Below, one piece after another: positions 1 through 12,030 of a DNA stretch of 64,000 nt. Under the pieces are notes generated by a model. It saw nothing but the letters and a program-made list of their open reading frames with translations, ran no database searches and was not told the origin of the DNA. The stretch lies in contig NW_019211460.1 in assembly GCF_002443255.2 (NCBI RefSeq), positions 38,015,498-38,079,497 on the forward strand. Direction: 5' to 3'. Source of the DNA: Varroa destructor (taxonomy: Eukaryota; Arthropoda; Arachnida; Mesostigmata; Varroidae). How positions within the stretch are numbered: position 1 is the stretch's first letter; the number at the start of each line of letters is the position of its first letter. Made by a program: the position numbers and the translations under genes.

Positions 1-1921
1 ATCCAAGTAGAGGAAGGGACGATGGACTCAACGATGACGAAGAAGCTCCCAGATCGTGAAAATTCGACGGTATATAATTGTGCTGTACGCGCCGTTATTA
101 CCAGTTACCAATTGCAGTTTGCGTGCCGCTCCTCGATCTCTTTTTGGTCGGAAAAGTACGCTTCCTACTCGCACGTTTACCCTCGCTGATGCTACTTATC
201 GCTCACTCGCTGTTTTTCCTCTTTAACTCCCTCATGTGCTCAAACAAATTACCCAATTCGCATTTGAATGGAATGCGAAACTGAGAACGTCCGCTTCGGC
301 CAGGGCAAAGCCAGGACAGCAGAGTGGGGCGTAGTGCACGAAATACAAGGCGATTGTATGCAGACAGTATCAAATCATGTGGAGAAAAAAAAAGAAACCA
401 GGAGTAGGATATAGAGGTCCGAAGTGTTTCTATGCCCTCGCAGGCACACCCGCCCTAGGAGAAGACGACAATCCGGAATAAGGCACGCGATGGTGATAAA
501 TTGTCCTAGCACTAGCTGTAATGGCAGTGGCAGTAGTAGAACTGTAATAAAACGCTGAAGTACGTGGTTAGGAAAACAAAGAGGGGTCGACCAAAGCGTC
601 TTCTCTTAGGGAGTTAAAATGCAAATCTAGGTTCGGAGAAACTGAAAAAGATAGAAGCAAGGAGTTGGAATAACCTGGGTGCGGCCACTGAAAATAAAGA
701 AGGATAAATAATAACAACGGCAGCGTCAATACCGACAACAGTGCATACGTAATATTTTAGTTTATAGAAGGCCCTTGTCGTTTTGGTGCCGTTCGCTGTT
801 GCCACCACTGCTGAAAGAAATATGTACCTTTGCTACTGCCACCTGCTTGTTTGTATTGACAAGGTCTAGGTTCGAGATCTCGACTACTTTTGCGTCAGCT
901 ATAAGCGTGTTTGTCGACTGCAACGGGATAACATATCCTAATCAGTTCAGTTTACGACGCGGAGACCAAGTAAATTAGATTCATGTATACTGTAATTCCT
1001 ATTTTAAAATTTCAAACATGCCTATACTTGTCTATACATTTTACATATCTTGGATCAAAATGTGGGTTTTTAAAGGCTACACTCGACGGCCACAACATAA
1101 GAAATCCGCTCAAAGTAAAGACCTATAATTACAACTTTTTTTTTTTTGCTCTTGTCAATGACCTGGACATTGGCCAATCGCTATATTGATTTGCTCCTAA
1201 TAGCGTCGTTCTTTTCTGGAAAATAGCCTTCTTTAGTTACTTGCGTCTTATACCGTTATATCATCCTCCAAGTCCTGATTTCCATAGCCTGTGCTAAAGT
1301 CGTGTAAGGTAGTTTTAATGGATAAAGTGCCGGTGCCGCTGTAATAACTGGACTTGAGTGGTCTCCTTAACACACTCGATCTCTGGGAAGTCTTTCTCCA
1401 CTGAAGCTGGTCCTTTACCATCGCGCAACCTTTTCCGGGAAACAGGTCGTTTCCCATTGAAGAAACCAGTGTGAAGGCCACGCCCTCAGTCGTAAAAGAA
1501 CTTCGTTCGTACACTGAGACTACTATAACGCTAGGTCCTTACTAACTTGCTTTCCATGTTAGCATAAGCCTTCTCCGCCCGAGCAGCTTAGAGCGAATGG
1601 GGTGTTGTGTGACCCCAGCTGAATGCTAAAGAGGAAGTTTCGCAGGAAACCCAAACACCCATTTTCACTAGCAAGCTGTGTAGAGGACATGTTATTGGAG
1701 TTTGAGATAGGACATTAAGTCGAAGCAACGCTTTTGCGCACCAGAACAGCATACTATCGAGTTCGCCTTTTTGTTCACCTGCTGACGTGTTTGAGACATA
1801 AAATACAAAAGCTCTGTGACTGGTATTATCTTACTTCGCAAATATATTTCCACACTGCTACGGGAAAGAACGTCGGAAGCAGTCTGCGGCTGGTTAATGG
1901 CCGCTGCTAGCGCCACTAGAC
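1..1921. other. Intergenic; no gene recognised
   Basis: The open frames here are short (under 90 codons), occur on both strands and match no family I know. An 88-codon frame on the minus strand (1248-1514) and a T-run near 1137-1148 are the only visible features. I see no splice-consistent chain of frames and no RNA gene. Confidence 0.5.
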
Positions 1922-1963
1922 CCCGATATGTCACCAACGCGAAAGCGTTGGTGACATATCGGG
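1922..1963. repeat. Perfect 19-bp inverted repeat with GAAA loop
   Basis: The left arm is 1922-1940 (CCCGATATGTCACCAACGC), the loop is GAAA at 1941-1944, and the right arm 1945-1963 is the exact reverse complement. The next base pair outward (1921 and 1964, both C) does not pair, so the palindrome ends there. As RNA it would form a 19-bp stem closed by a GNRA-type tetraloop. A perfect 38-base pairing is very unlikely by chance. It could be a foldback or MITE remnant, a small-RNA precursor or a recent local inversion-duplication; the sequence alone does not decide. Confidence 0.9.
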
Positions 1964-2085
1964 CGACAAAGAGCGAGCAGACGCGGAAGCGCGGAAGGGG
2001 GAAGGTTAAGCTTCTTCGTCCGTGTGTATTGGTATTTTGGGGTTGCAAGTCATCTGCGCAAATGGTGGTTGCCGTTAAGGGATAA

Positions 2086-5000
2086 AGAGGAACGACGATA
2101 ATGAGATTAGCGCGGACTGACGGTTTCTCTTAAATACAGCTTTTTGCCTTGCATGCGGAGTGAGGTCGATGAAGCCTCGCAAATCCAAGTCTAATGGAGT
2201 TTAGTTATAACTACAAATTAGCACTATAAATGAGTATCGAAGTTAACGTTGCATACGCTCCATTATGTTGAACCAGGCATAAAACATGTTAATTAAATTC
2301 TAGGCGATTAGGTATGCTACGCAGAATAATTAAAGTAGGCAATTTTCCGCCGGGAATTGGTGAATTTCTTAGATCTGCCCGAATCTATTAGCCTAATGAT
2401 CCATTTTGTCCTAGTAGCAAATAAATAGGCTGTAAATACGGTTATGGACCTCACAATGACGAGATGTCAAGTCCAACTACCATCTGGAATATAACAGCTT
2501 TTTTCACCCCTCTCTACTGAGTGCCTAATTTCAGCTCATCATCCAGTTATGTTGTGTACTATGTAGATATTACTACACATCCCATTAATAATATACTCGG
2601 ACTCTGTTTCACCATAGACCTCATTGACCGTTGAGGGGAAATGTTGTTATAAGTGTTTAGCCATTACAAAAAATACGCCAGTGGCAGATTACTGGTGCAC
2701 GCACGAGAATTTTATATGAGGGTCTAGAGGATAAAGTTCACCCATAGTAATTGATTAGAAACTCAGTATCGGTAACGACTATCCAATCATTGATAAAGGC
2801 TGCAGGCTGTAGGCTACGCTAAACCGTATACTCCAGGCGGGTTTTTTCTTGAACATGTTTTCCAAATTGCACGTGGAGTGCACCATACGCATTTCCAATT
2901 GCCCTAGAGTCTAATTACGGGGGGACCTATTTTTTCTCGAATTGTTACATTTTAAGCATTAGAGGTATACTTCTATAACACATCCTAAGTAAAAGGCCAG
3001 TTTTGGCCGACAGAGCCTTTAGACTTCAAGCTCTGAAGAGTCTTCTAGATTGCGATGATTAGTTCTTGTCCGTATCTCGACATTTAATTACCTCCTTGTT
3101 GGTCTCCAACACAGCGTTCTTGAAGCATTTGTATTATTCATATATTGTGCTTTCGATTAAAGAATCCTTGTCTAATGCTTTCACCAATCTGCGATAAGTT
3201 TCCACAGCGCGGTGGACCACTAAATAATATTCTTGGAAAAGAGAAAATGTTTTTCCTTCTGAACTCATTTCTCCTAAACTAAACTTGACGATTTTTCACT
3301 CACATGTTTCTAGATGACTTAGTTATTTACCGGCCGAATTTTGTCTGCTAGGCGCGCGTAATTCAAAAGTTATCCAATCCGGATTCGCCTGTCAGAGCCT
3401 ATCATAACATTTAGGCTGTGCTAAAGTAATCAAGAACCTTGTTATTAAATACAGATAAAAACATATGTAAAAATGAAGTCTCTCTGATGAAGACGAATCT
3501 CTATATCGTCGCCTCACACTTCAATATTTCAAAATACAAAAAATTGTAAACGAGCTATTACAAAAAGTGTGCACACACTTGAAAGGGGTATTAATTGAAT
3601 GAAATTATTAGAATTTATAGCCTTTTTTCAGGGCCCCAGCACGTTAGTGTACTAGAGTTTACTGCGGTATTTTCACATGAACTCTTCTTGTACTTGGGAT
3701 AGCAATGGTAGATCTGCAGACGACTATATCGAGGCACTCAACCATCGGTAACAGAAACAAGCCTGTTCGATGAGGTAAGCGAGCTGAATTCGTTTGAGTC
3801 TTCAAGCTGACTCGTTCATTTGGACATTTTTTCAGGATACGGATGATTCAGCTGCTCTGTTACTTGGTCATATCCTCCCCGGCAGTTTTCAAAGAGCTTT
3901 ACATATCTACTGATAAAACAAGTAGCTCTGAAAAGGTCAGCCCATTGGTCAAGCCTTCATCAGAGAGGTAGCGCTAAGATAATCGTCAAAAAGATTCCAA
4001 TAATACATATCAAATACTTCGATGATTTAGTCGCCTGAAACAGTTTTATTTTATTAAAGTATAACGTCGCTTTCAGCACTGAAGCTTGTGTATGTTACAT
4101 ATAATCCGATTTTTTGCTTGGTAAAAAAGAGCGAGTTTTGCCAGATAACGTTGCCCATCATATCTGTTCCAACAGAACCGGCTAGCCTAATTGGCTTACC
4201 CTAATAATTTCTCTGCTTTAGTAAAATATATGGTATGCAGCGGCATAACCCTTGTATGCATGGCTAAAGTAGTCCAGGCTATCTATCTTTACTTTCGAAT
4301 ACCATTAGAGATGTCTATTAGCGTTATGACCCAGATAAACAAGCGGCCTCCGAAACTCGCCGGGATGAAAAAACAGGGTACATATGACGCAGCATTGAGT
4401 AGAATATTATTTTCATTCAAGTTACTATAGCAAACCTCTCAATTGCCGAGTTAGATATTTCACAGTACTTAATATGGTAATCCTTAAGATACGACGCTAC
4501 ACTAACGTCTTGTACAGAATGCCATTTTGTGGCGACCCAGCACGATGGCACGATAATGCCACTGAACAATTATAACTAAAAGCTGAGTGCATATGATTTA
4601 ATTTTAAACTGATGGGTTGCTTATTAAGCCGGTAATAGTATAATATAGAAATAGCTGAAAGATTCATCAATTCATTGAAGATCTAACATCTGCATGAGCC
4701 AGTGCGCATCTTGAATTGAAGTACGATCTCTTGTTGTTTCAGTTAGCGTCGAACAAACAGAGGTAAAAAAGTGTTGTCTTCATAAGTCTACTCATAGACA
4801 TGCTACATTGTGTATAGAACGCCTACGAGAGAAGAAACCGAATACAACCGACCGTTCAACGACCCGGTCTAATACAATTTAGTCACGTCAACAATAGAAC
4901 ATTACTGTAGTAACTTTTTCGCGAGGAAGTTTCTTTTTTCCTTAAGTCGTAATTTAAGTATGAGCCAATTGGCGGTTTTTATTTTAAAGTTTTATTAGAT

Positions 5001-5495
5001 TATAAGGAATTTTGATGCTCCTAAACTCAAATGTCGCGAATGTATTTAGTACATGTATTTAATAGGAAAAAAACTGTTAAAAACTTTAAACTTTTGCACT
5101 TAAAAGGAAAGCAAGCACAACACATCGATCAAAGCGTATAAATAAAAGATATTACTTTTTATTTAATAACTATTTTATAGCAAAGAACTAAAAATATTTT
5201 GTAATATCTTCAAATCTTGGCGATGTCCCAGAAGCAAAATTCGTACGTTAGATAAAATATAGAAAGTCATCATCGCATTATATTTTTATTAGTTTATCAT
5301 AAAATAAAAAAGAAAAGATAAAAACCTGTAAGCTTTGGTGACGCTACGGGAAGAGATTCAGTGCACAAGATGACACGAATCAATTAAATTAACTATTATG
5401 TATATATATATATTTTTTTAAGTTAAAATAATATGCAGCTCTTGCTACACAGAAGAAGAAGAAGACGAACAAGGGTCAATAAAAACACATCGATT

Positions 5496-5498
<3 letters not shown>
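2086..5498. other. AT-rich intergenic DNA
   Basis: About 3.4 kb of strongly AT-rich sequence. The longest open frame is 79 codons (4191-4430, plus) with no family resemblance. Short A/T runs and simple repeats such as a small GAA cluster near 5452-5465 occur. I see no gene here. Confidence 0.5.

Positions 5499-5532
<34 letters not shown>
5499..5532. repeat. (AT)17 microsatellite
   Basis: An uninterrupted AT dinucleotide run. A shorter TA run lies about 100 bases upstream (near 5400-5415). Confidence 0.95.
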
Positions 5533-5534
<2 letters not shown>

Positions 5535-8500
5535 AATGTTTAATTACCTTTTATAAGAAGAAAAAAGAAAAAATACCCTTAATCTTGGTGGCGTTCTTAC
5601 CGAATTTATCAATCGCATCGTCTATTGTTAAAAAAGTTGGTCGACGGTCACTCGATTCACGTGTGTCCTTTCTAGGTCGGCGAACGGCTTACTTTGTTCA
5701 TGTAGTAAAAAAAACATTACTTGGTTTATAGTGTTTGTAAAAGATTTAGATTAGGAAAGTTCATCAACGGTGAAAGAAGGGCGAGGCGAAATCCGCGGGT
5801 TTTATAATTATTAAGACTAAGATGCTGTTGTTAGTGTTGCTAATCATGTTTTGGCCTCAATATGACGGTCTTTAATTAGCTGCTAGGTAGTCATTTCTAA
5901 TAGTAGATGAGTATATGAACGAAGGTATTGGCGGCTCAGATAATCACGCAAATGTCTAGAAACAAAAACATCGATTATTTAGGGCCGAACATACCCAATC
6001 GTACTAGAGATTCAGTTTCGCCTGATTCCATTAAGGACTTCCTCAGCTTTCATGTTCGTGCGTGCGGCGTGTGTTAAGCAACATTGGTCCACACATCATT
6101 ATTGCACATATATTATATCCACAATTAACATTGCGGAGCCCAGAAATTTAAGTCAGTCGGTCCCTACCATTGTTATATCCAGTGTTGCCTATAATTGACG
6201 CATGCGGTGTCGGAGACTTGTTTTGTATAAAAGGCCCGGCGCAATACGTCTTTTTTGTTGCTGATGCCTGGCTGGCTTTGAATTTCGCTCATCGATGACC
6301 CATCCAAGGCGAACTGCGAATGTATTAATCCTGTCAGCTGCTACCTTGGAAACCCGCTGAGCAGTGTTATAGAATGAGCCCATACTGAAAAGTAAGACCC
6401 TATTTGAGTTCATGGCCAGGACGTTGGCCGAACTTGTTAGCGCTCTTTTTCGGATCCAACGAACCCCCGATTGACGGGCTTGCCCGATAATCGTAGGCGA
6501 AGACAAACATATCGTGGCGGCTAAGTCGAATGGTGGCATCTGCGGTGTGCGAGATGTCGAGTTTCTGTGTTCATAGATTTTTGACTAGCTAGATTCCTAA
6601 GAAATAAATAAAAAGTGATCTTTCAACGATCGATAACGGGCTATGACTGTTTAAGCTAGTAAAATCGACGAGCTGAATTCGTGCATTGCCCTAGACAACG
6701 TAGGCCATGAGTGACTGTCATAACAAGGAAGAGACATACAGGCTGCAATGAGCATGCGCGTCTTTCGTAACGCAGTATACTGCTAACAGCCTCGGCAAAC
6801 GTGATCAGTACCATTAACGTTGCGACATCGTTTGTTGTTGTGACATCGTAGATCGGAACTCGCAACAAATTGGCTATGTTCACAGACTCCTTGCCAGTTG
6901 TGTCCGATGCTGATGCACGGAGACAACAAGAAAAGGGATCGATATAAAAAAAAAACGCTGATAAAAATGAGTGTGGTTCAATGACACTGCAGAGGTGATA
7001 CATTAACGTCGAAAAACTGTCGATTGCTTACTGTCGGCTCTACTCACTTGAACGATTCCACTGTCGAAAGAACTGCTGGGGGACTAATAGATGTTCTTGG
7101 GTTAAGGGATATTTGGACCGGTGGCCATTGATTGGTGCAACTTGGTTTGTTTCTCGTTCCGCCGTAATTAAGTAAGTATTGAATGCTCATAATAGGACAT
7201 CCAACGGTTGGCTATCTAAAACTACAGTAAGACTTCCTCTGGTTTTGAAGGTCTAGACCCTGCATAGGCATGATCAAGCCGTGCAGGTTATTTATGGTGT
7301 GAAAGCTTTTTCATGTTTCTCGAATGTCACAAACTTCGAACATTCATTAGTTGCGCCATTTCTTGCTCGTTTTATTTAGAAATTGACATGACCATAAGTG
7401 TCGTCGAGCAAGACCAGCCGAAATATGGTATTTGCATCGCTTTTTAGCTAAATTTATCGCAGAACCATGTTTTAATTTTCTACATAGTGTCACAGAACAA
7501 TCTGCACCAGTCTTCGATGTATGTCGTTTGATCCAATCATTAAACCAGCTCTGCCATAATCGATCGCTCAATTAAATCCTCAAGATCAGGGTCCAAATAT
7601 AAGGTCTAGCCACTGTTAGTTAATGCTGAACCTGTAATTGCAGTTGATATCCAGTGCTTTTGAATCGGCTACCCCTTATCTGGTACCGACGCGAAAAAGT
7701 TTATCCTGCGAAGCGTCGTTTCATCAACAAGCATACGAAACACTTACCTGCATAAAACGCCACTGTGGTATTGACTTGAGCACAGGGCTTGTCGGTACAC
7801 GTATAGCAAGCTTCAACAGTTTAGAGTAGCATTTCCCTATACATGGAACATTTGGGGTCGCCACCACGTGACAAAGCGCCTGGGTTCCTTTTAGCATGCG
7901 TGTTCCATGATTTAGTTCTCTCTTTCCATAAGATGCTTAGTCAGCACGTTACTAGAAGACGCATGGCTTAACTTTTGGTTCTCCACTGGAACTCGATCGT
8001 GCTAGGTAACCAGGCTATAACAAAAAAACAAAAAAAGGCAGCAAGGTTATGTTACAGGGTTATATTTGGGTAGCTAACCGCTGTTAACTGTACGTGCCCA
8101 TAGTCTAGGAATCCTTACAGGCTTTAGTCTTTCCTGATGTTTTTACACAGTTAGACATGACCATCGACAGCGACGTCAAGCGCCGTAGAAAACTTGAAGC
8201 CCCCGCATGACACGACGAGACAAACTGAGCAATATTATCGAGTATAAGCTATGGGCAAAAGTCTTATGCTGGAGGCTGGGGATAGTTGCGAATCGCCAGT
8301 CTTAGAGACGACGAATTTTATTTGCAACATAAAGCGCAGTTAGCGTAGTAAGCTTACCTGCAAAGCGCCAATATATGAAAAGGGACCGCTTCTCACTTGG
8401 AGAAAGCTACTAGTATCGAGCAAATCATTTTATTGAAAATCTAAGGTGGAGAGATACAAAACTCCGGCTAGGAATATTCGGACATAATGTTTTCGGCGCC

Positions 8501-9599
8501 TTAATACAACAGCATCGTTACTCGTTAACTAATGAGCGACAGACTGATACGACCGATCGGCTCGGTCTAACAAAAACTGTTTGCTAAAAGTGAAAACGTT
8601 AGATTAAAGCCGACATTTACTAGCAAATACATTTATTTATAGCTATATACTTAGGCTGCTGTGCCTTTTGCAGTCCCGGCCTTTTCCAAACTGTTCCCCC
8701 AGTTTGCACCCAGATTTGTGCAACCAAAGTCAGAGCATTGTTGATTTATTTGTGAAATTGCATGATTTTATTAAGCTATTATGTTTTAATAAAACTTCTT
8801 TAGACTAGGACAGAATTTGCATACATTGAAGGCGGAGGCAACCTGTCAGAGAAGGATCACGAATTAAGATGGCTAACAATACACACTATGAAACATCTTT
8901 TTGTAAGTTAAGAACAGGAAGTATTATTTCAAGTTAATGGACAGCTAGTTGAAGAGCACTCTCTCTTTATATATAGCAAGTGCTTTCCTGATCGAAGTTT
9001 GGTCACTTTCATTCGGTTCAATGCGAAGATATCTTCGAATATCAGACACATCGTTTCTAAAGCACTTCTTTAAACTTCACCAGTGTAATATAACATATAT
9101 ATACCTAGACAAGGCTTGGAGTGTGTGAAACCGTTTTCAATGTGCTTGAATACTCTAAGTATAAAATAGCATGATGACACACTAGCATACTACGCAGTTT
9201 TGTATTCACACCCCCCTACCAGTTGATAACCTTGTGTATTAGTTCACGGCCGTTATGTTCTAACTAGAATAGTTATGATAGGCGATAAGAAATAATTAAA
9301 ATATAGCCTTATTGACACATGGCGTGTATATTTGTTTATTGTAGGATTCAAACCAGGTTAGCTAGTGTAGCGATTAGTGTTGAAGAAGGGTTTTTCTTCT
9401 TGTGCGATTTATCTTTTCCTAACTTTACGACTCTTTTACCAGGTAGGGTTGAGCTATTGCATCTCAAAAGGATCCAACCGCCCGTTTTAGTACCCTTTCC
9501 CTTTTCCTTTGTTTTGACATTTTTACCCGACTTCTTCGTTTTTTATACTTTCTAAATTTTTCCCTTAAGTTGTTCCTACCAAATCCGTACCTTCTGATC
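5533..9599. other. Intergenic; unassigned minus-strand frames
   Basis: From about 6.2 kb the base composition becomes more balanced than at 2.2-5.6 kb. Minus-strand open frames of 116 codons (6189-6539), 115 codons (6656-7003) and 74 codons (7347-7571) lie in succession. I recognise none of them and see no domain motif or convincing splice signals. They may be remains of a mobile element, or chance. The rest, to 9.6 kb, shows nothing I can name. Confidence 0.35.
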
Positions 9600-12030
9600 T
9601 TCTCTTGTTCGCCTTTGACCTTCGCCACTCTGTCTGATTATCTAATCACATTATTCCAGGCTTTTAGGTTCTTTACCATATTTGCGCCATCTTTTTAATT
9701 GGACGCTTCTCTAGTCTCCGTGTATTAGACTTCTCTCCTTTGCTTGTTTAATGCCTCACAGCGAGAAGTAGCGTGTTGTACGCTGTCTCCCTACCAGAGT
9801 CACAGAGAAAGAAGGTATCTGTTTGTTAATTTTTACCTTTTATAACTGGAACTGTTTATGCCCAGACGGTCCCTGAGCTGCTCCGTTCGTCACTTCCTTA
9901 GCGATTCGAAGATCTGGTATCAGGCTTTTGGTCCATTTCCCTCGGCTACTCTTCTAGGTCTTACCGTCGTTAATTCCTGTTACCCGATATTAACAGTAGC
10001 CTTTCTGGCAATTGCTAGGTCCATTTTGTCGTCTGGGAGTCGCGAGCTCCTTTCTCTCACTAGGAAATTTTATGGTAGAATCTTAGCTGACACCAGACGC
10101 ACTTCCGTCGAGACTGGTCGGTACGCCCGGCTTATCGTTATTTTCGTCGTCCTCTTGACGGACCTTAATGTTCTTCTGCCGTTCGAGGCGCCGTGTCTTT
10201 TCAGATAAGAAGCGCCTCTAAGGCTATCGATTCTATAACCAAAGCTAGTAGCCTTCAATTGGCCTCCAACGCCCCACCGACTTTTGTGATGGCAGGCTCA
10301 GGGCGACTCATTAGGCGTTTACCGCCACGTTTTTAACATGTGCGGTTCCATACAGCCTAATGTCAGAAATGGCATGGGGGTAGTACGCCTCCTCCCTAAA
10401 TTCTATCGGATGGCAAGGCTACTACAAGATCAATTCCTTTTGTCCTCTTTCGGCATTGTAAGTAGTAAGTAAAAAAAAAAAAGCCTCCGTCTTTCTAGGT
10501 ACTAGTTGGAGATATTCACGACTTGTCAGTTTAGCTACTGTCTCCAAGAATTTTACCATATCAGGGGTATATTTTCTTTTAGCTGTGATCAGCAGAGCTA
10601 GATAATCTGCAAAAGCTATTATTTCAACTTCTTCTGTGAAGTATCCCATTTTAGGCCAGCATACAGAATAGAGGTTCGAGAATCGAGCCTTCAAGGATGT
10701 CAAAAACAACGTGTGCTCTTGGCTCCCTGGAATCTTCAGGTACGACAAGAGTATGCGAACAAAGTCTTGCGAAATCCCTTTCGTACAAAGTGCCGCTAGT
10801 ATAGCTTTCATGTTTATAGAACTAAAAGCGTTGTTAAGTTTTAGCAAAACAAATCCTCTATCTTGGGCATCGTCATGGATTCCTTTCCTGCCCGCTAAAT
10901 AACCTGCTTTATTACTTCTAATATCGATTTTTATTTCTGGGCCCGTACTGCGAGGGGGGTAGCTTTCTCTTCTGTACTCCTCGATTTGACTAACGCATTT
11001 ATTAACGCGTTTACCCCCATCAAGTTTTTTCATAGGATCTAAATGGGTCTAAGTGCCAAGGAACCTGACACCTTGCTTTTTCCACTTTCTTAGAAATTTG
11101 CACTTTCTAATGAGGCTACAAACTTTTGAAAAAACGGGCTGCCTTGCTACAGACATGTCAGCTACTTCCGGTGGAATCCCATTAGGTTTCGGGATCTTCT
11201 TCGACACCGGCTATTTCCTGACCTCGTCTATCTTTTCTAAAATCACTTATATTATAACTTCTAGGTTCACTTCCCAGTGAGCTTTCTGCTCGTCGACCCT
11301 ATGAGGCTTCACTTAGAAGTAACAACATGAATAGTTCCCACAGGCTCGAGAAATCTTGAGAAATAAAGTCTCAGCTTTTTCTGGTTTATCCCATAGGGCA
11401 ATTCCCAAGCTTCGTTCTTTATCTTTCTCTCATGCATAGGTTTCTTCTACGTTATTCATGTATGCGAGATGTTCAGGTGATGTTCAGGTGTTTCAAAACT
11501 CCCGTCACAGACTTCAACATTCGTTTACTTCAGCCTTTACTTTAGCCCCTTTAGATCTAATTCAGGCCCCTCTCACTTTAGTTATTTCCTGGTTCCAATC
11601 TTCAGTCTGTGTTTGCCTTTTCTTCCAACCGACTGGCCGTTATGCACATATGTACATCAGCTTCCTCTGATCTTTCCCTTGTCCACATTCGTTTTCCATT
11701 TCTGCTTGTAGAGTCCTATGCCGAACTGCTTCATTAACCGTGTTCTGATCAGAGGCGTGAGTTGTGGTTCGTCCACGTCTGCTATTTCGAAAAATATAAA
11801 TCTGTGGTCATTAAGAATTTCCTACCTTTTGTCAACTTTTTAGTTTATAAGCCTTGGGATCAAAGGCTCTGTGACAGCCATAAAATCTATAACCTTTGGC
11901 CTCTTTGGGTGAAAATGATTGCTTCTATATTACTTGGAATCAAAAGATTTTTTTCGGTTACCCATTTTGATGAGACAATTATTCTATCCGAGGTGTGCGT
12001 CTGTATCTGTGTAGGTCCAACATAAATCGA
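9600..12030 (-). mobile_element. Degenerate R1-clade non-LTR retrotransposon (LINE), partial
   Basis: Read on the minus strand, conserved pieces appear in the right order but in shifting frames with stops. They are: an endonuclease tail with NDHRFIFFEI (783-812 past 11000, where R1 elements have the SDH motif); an AWELPYGI segment near 11.4 kb; reverse transcriptase KPNGIPPEV (about 11164-11189); then one long open frame (10422-11033, 203 codons). That frame carries LLKLNNAFSSIN, GISQDFVRILLSYL and FADYLALLITAK, the last being the FADD active-site box with the second aspartate replaced by tyrosine. Then come GGALEAN (about 10270), RAYRPVSTE (about 10105-10135) and a C-terminal QHATSRCE with a C/H pattern (about 9755-9790). 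Stops, frameshifts and the lost catalytic residue make it inactive. The endonuclease 5' part, ORF1 and insertion boundaries were not found. R1-like affinity rests on motif order and wording. Confidence 0.8.
10422..11033 (-). pseudogene. Reverse transcriptase fragment of R1-like LINE
   Basis: This is the best-preserved piece of the LINE relic, a 203-codon open frame spanning RT palm blocks. It contains LLKLNNAFSSIN (normally a D-containing block: the first catalytic Asp position reads N), GISQDFVRILLSYLK, and FADYLALLIT where FADD is expected. Upstream (up to 11280) and downstream (to 9600) the homology continues in other frames, so this frame is not a complete protein. Two catalytic positions appear changed. 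It is a dead remnant and not a host gene. Confidence 0.8.
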
